From: Microbacterium bovistercoris
GTDB lineage: Bacteria; Actinomycetota; Actinomycetes; Actinomycetales; Microbacteriaceae
Direction of reading: 5' to 3'
Assembly: GCF_003387575.1 (NCBI RefSeq)
Contig: NZ_QUAB01000033.1
Span: 103,253-167,252 of the forward strand
DNA length: 64,000 nucleotides
The position numbers and the translations under genes are program-made. The notes beneath the pieces were generated by a model. The model made no database searches. It was not told where the DNA came from and was given only the letters and a program-made list of their open reading frames with translations. Of the stretch, positions 62,866 through 64,000 are shown piece by piece (within the stretch, counting starts at the first letter, position 1; each line of letters begins with the position of its first letter).

Positions 62866-63809
62866 TCGTGTTCCGCAGCCCGGAGGAGGTTCCGGAAGAC
62901 TTCGGGGCGTCGGTAGTCGCGATCGGCAAGTTCGACGGCGTGCACATCGGTCATCAGGCCGTCATCCGCCGGATGCGGGAGGACGCCGCGGCGATCGGGG
63001 CGCGCGCGGTCGCGGTCACCTTCGACCGCAACCCGCTCGCGCTGCTGCGTCCGGAGATCTGCCCGGAGAGCGTCGTCGACCTGGAGCGCAAGCTCGAACT
63101 GCTCGCGGACACCGGGATCGATGCGACGCTGGTGCTCACCTTCGACCGGGAGCTGTCCTCGCGCGAGCCCGCGGACTTCGTCACCGGCATCCTGGTCGAC
63201 GCGCTGCACGTGCGCACCGTTCTCGTGGGCGCGGACTTCCGCTTCGGTCGCGGGGGAGCCGGCACGCCCGAGGTGCTCCGTGAGCTCGGGGCGCAGCACG
63301 GTTTCACCGTCGACCTGGTCGACGACGTGTTCCTGCCCGGTTCCGATCGCCGCGTGTCGTCCACCTGGGTGCGTGAACTGCTCGACGCCGGCGACGTCGC
63401 CGAGGCGGCCCGGGTGCTCGGAAGACCGGTCTCGGTGTCGGGCGAGGTCGTGCACGGCCTGAAACGCGGCCGCGAGCTGGGCTTCCCGACCGCGAACCTC
63501 TCCGAGACCGTGGACGCACTCGTTCCGGCCGACGGGATCTACGCCGGCTGGCTCGTCGACGGAGACGAACGGTATCCGTCCGCGATCTCGGTCGGCACCA
63601 ACCCGACATTCGATGACGTGGCACGGCGCCAGGTCGAGGCCCACGTGCTCGGCGAGAGCGGGCTGGACCTGTACGGTCACCAGGTCACCGTCGAGTTCGC
63701 CGACCGCCTGCGCGGCATGGTCGCGTTCGAGGGCATCGAGGCGCTGATCGCACAGATCGACGCAGATGTCGCGGCCGCGAAGCGGATGCTCGGCATCGAA
63801 GGTCGCTGA
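62862..63809 (+). CDS. ribF: Bifunctional riboflavin kinase / FAD synthetase
   Basis: Phosphorylates riboflavin to FMN and adenylylates FMN to FAD. The 315-residue protein has an N-terminal nucleotidyltransferase domain with GKFDGVHIGHQAVI (HxGH) and SSTWVRELL, and a C-terminal kinase domain with KRGRELGFPTANL and DGIYAGWL. The frame runs open upstream, but ATG 62862 overlapping the previous stop is clearly the start. In the FAD domain VSSTWVRE follows the ISSTxIR pattern. Cofactors made here serve the amine oxidase and other flavoproteins. It is the last complete gene of the window. Confidence 0.96.
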   Translation: MIVFRSPEEVPEDFGASVVAIGKFDGVHIGHQAVIRRMREDAAAIGARAVAVTFDRNPLALLRPEICPESVVDLERKLELLADTGIDATLVLTFDRELSSREPADFVTGILVDALHVRTVLVGADFRFGRGGAGTPEVLRELGAQHGFTVDLVDDVFLPGSDRRVSSTWVRELLDAGDVAEAARVLGRPVSVSGEVVHGLKRGRELGFPTANLSETVDALVPADGIYAGWLVDGDERYPSAISVGTNPTFDDVARRQVEAHVLGESGLDLYGHQVTVEFADRLRGMVAFEGIEALIAQIDADVAAAKRMLGIEGR

Positions 63810-63903
63810 TCAGGCGGAGCGCGACGACACGAGCTCAACTCATGACACGCATCGAAGGTTCGTGACCTTGGGACTGCTGCACGGATAGGTGACACCTGAT
63901 CTG

Positions 63904-64000
63904 TGAAGCGCCCCGGGTTCGGTGGAGGCTCTCAACTCACGGAGGATAAGAGTCATGGCAGCACCGAAGAAGTACCCGGACGAGTTGCGTGAGCGCGCGA
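63904..64000 (+). mobile_element. Left end of an IS3-family insertion sequence (cut by window edge)
   Basis: A terminal-repeat-like sequence TGAAGCGCCCCGGGTTCGGT begins at 63904, resembling the ends of actinobacterial IS3-family elements, and is followed by an OrfA start. Only the first 97 bases are present, so the second end and target duplication cannot be checked. The 90 bases between ribF and this end contain TGCACGGATAGGTGACACC, which resembles the end of an IS481-type element and may be another remnant. Confidence 0.7.
63955..64000 (+). CDS. IS3-family transposase OrfA, N-terminal fragment (cut by window edge)
   Basis: Only 15 codons are in the window. They begin MAAPKKYPDELRERA, which I recognise as the usual start of the IS3-type OrfA (helix-turn-helix, DNA-binding). 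CACGGAGGAT lies upstream of the ATG. OrfB, with the DDE domain, would follow outside the window. Confidence 0.75.
   Translation, partial: MAAPKKYPDELRERA

Overview
The window is a high-GC actinobacterial chromosome segment. Gene content and order point to Microbacteriaceae, most likely Microbacterium or a close relative; this is inference from gene order and protein style, without a database search. Supporting signs are the order Sua5/TsaC - WecA-like - AtpI-like - atpBEFHAGDC, the core order dxr - rseP - ispG ... proS ... nusA - ylxR - infB - rbfA ... truB ... ribF known from other actinobacteria, many start codons placed 6 nt after a TANNNT -10 box (leaderless transcripts), GTG/TTG starts, and hairpin terminators without U-tracts. 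I see no rRNA, tRNA or CRISPR array. No gap between genes exceeds about 225 bases.

Layout. 1-9.9 kb: end of prmC, the tRNA t6A gene, a lipid-linked sugar transferase, and the complete F1Fo ATP synthase operon, closed by a strong hairpin. 9.9-18.7 kb: YaaA, a DUF5684 membrane protein, an aldo/keto reductase, a PP2C phosphatase next to an orphan EccC/FtsK-like double ATPase, asparaginase, OsmC and PlsC. 18.8-29.4 kb: FKBP lipoprotein, then the isoprenoid/envelope block dxr, a stand-alone MurE-like ligase, rseP, ispG and an AlaX-like editing protein. A PhzE-type fused anthranilate synthase behind a Trp attenuator, and pyroglutamyl peptidase, are inserted there on the opposite strand. 29.4-38.8 kb: an ArsR/AHSA1 pair with a clear operator, a hydrolase, a run of GNAT, nucleotidyltransferase and APH-fold enzymes flanked by a three-copy palindromic repeat, an RNB ribonuclease, a PEP-mutase-family enzyme and proS. 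38.9-47.8 kb: voltage-gated potassium channel, LOG-family protein, glycosyltransferase, an amine oxidase/AGCS transporter operon and a Tat-exported PhoX. 47.9-63.8 kb: the translation operon nusA-ylxR-infB-rbfA ... truB-ribF, interrupted after rbfA by about 8.5 kb with a large LuxR regulator, two secreted modular GH18 chitinases, mutY and a lipoprotein. The right edge enters an IS3-family insertion sequence.

How it fits together. Most of the window is housekeeping: energy, isoprenoid precursors, cell wall, translation and riboflavin cofactors. Accessory modules are placed between conserved blocks. The most informative regulatory signals are the leaderless trpL attenuator (25868-25952), the recurrent TAGGCT-N6-start architecture, a leaderless 11-codon ORF ahead of nusA, and the ArsR operator at 29381-29411. 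Starts were chosen using these signals plus Shine-Dalgarno sequences.
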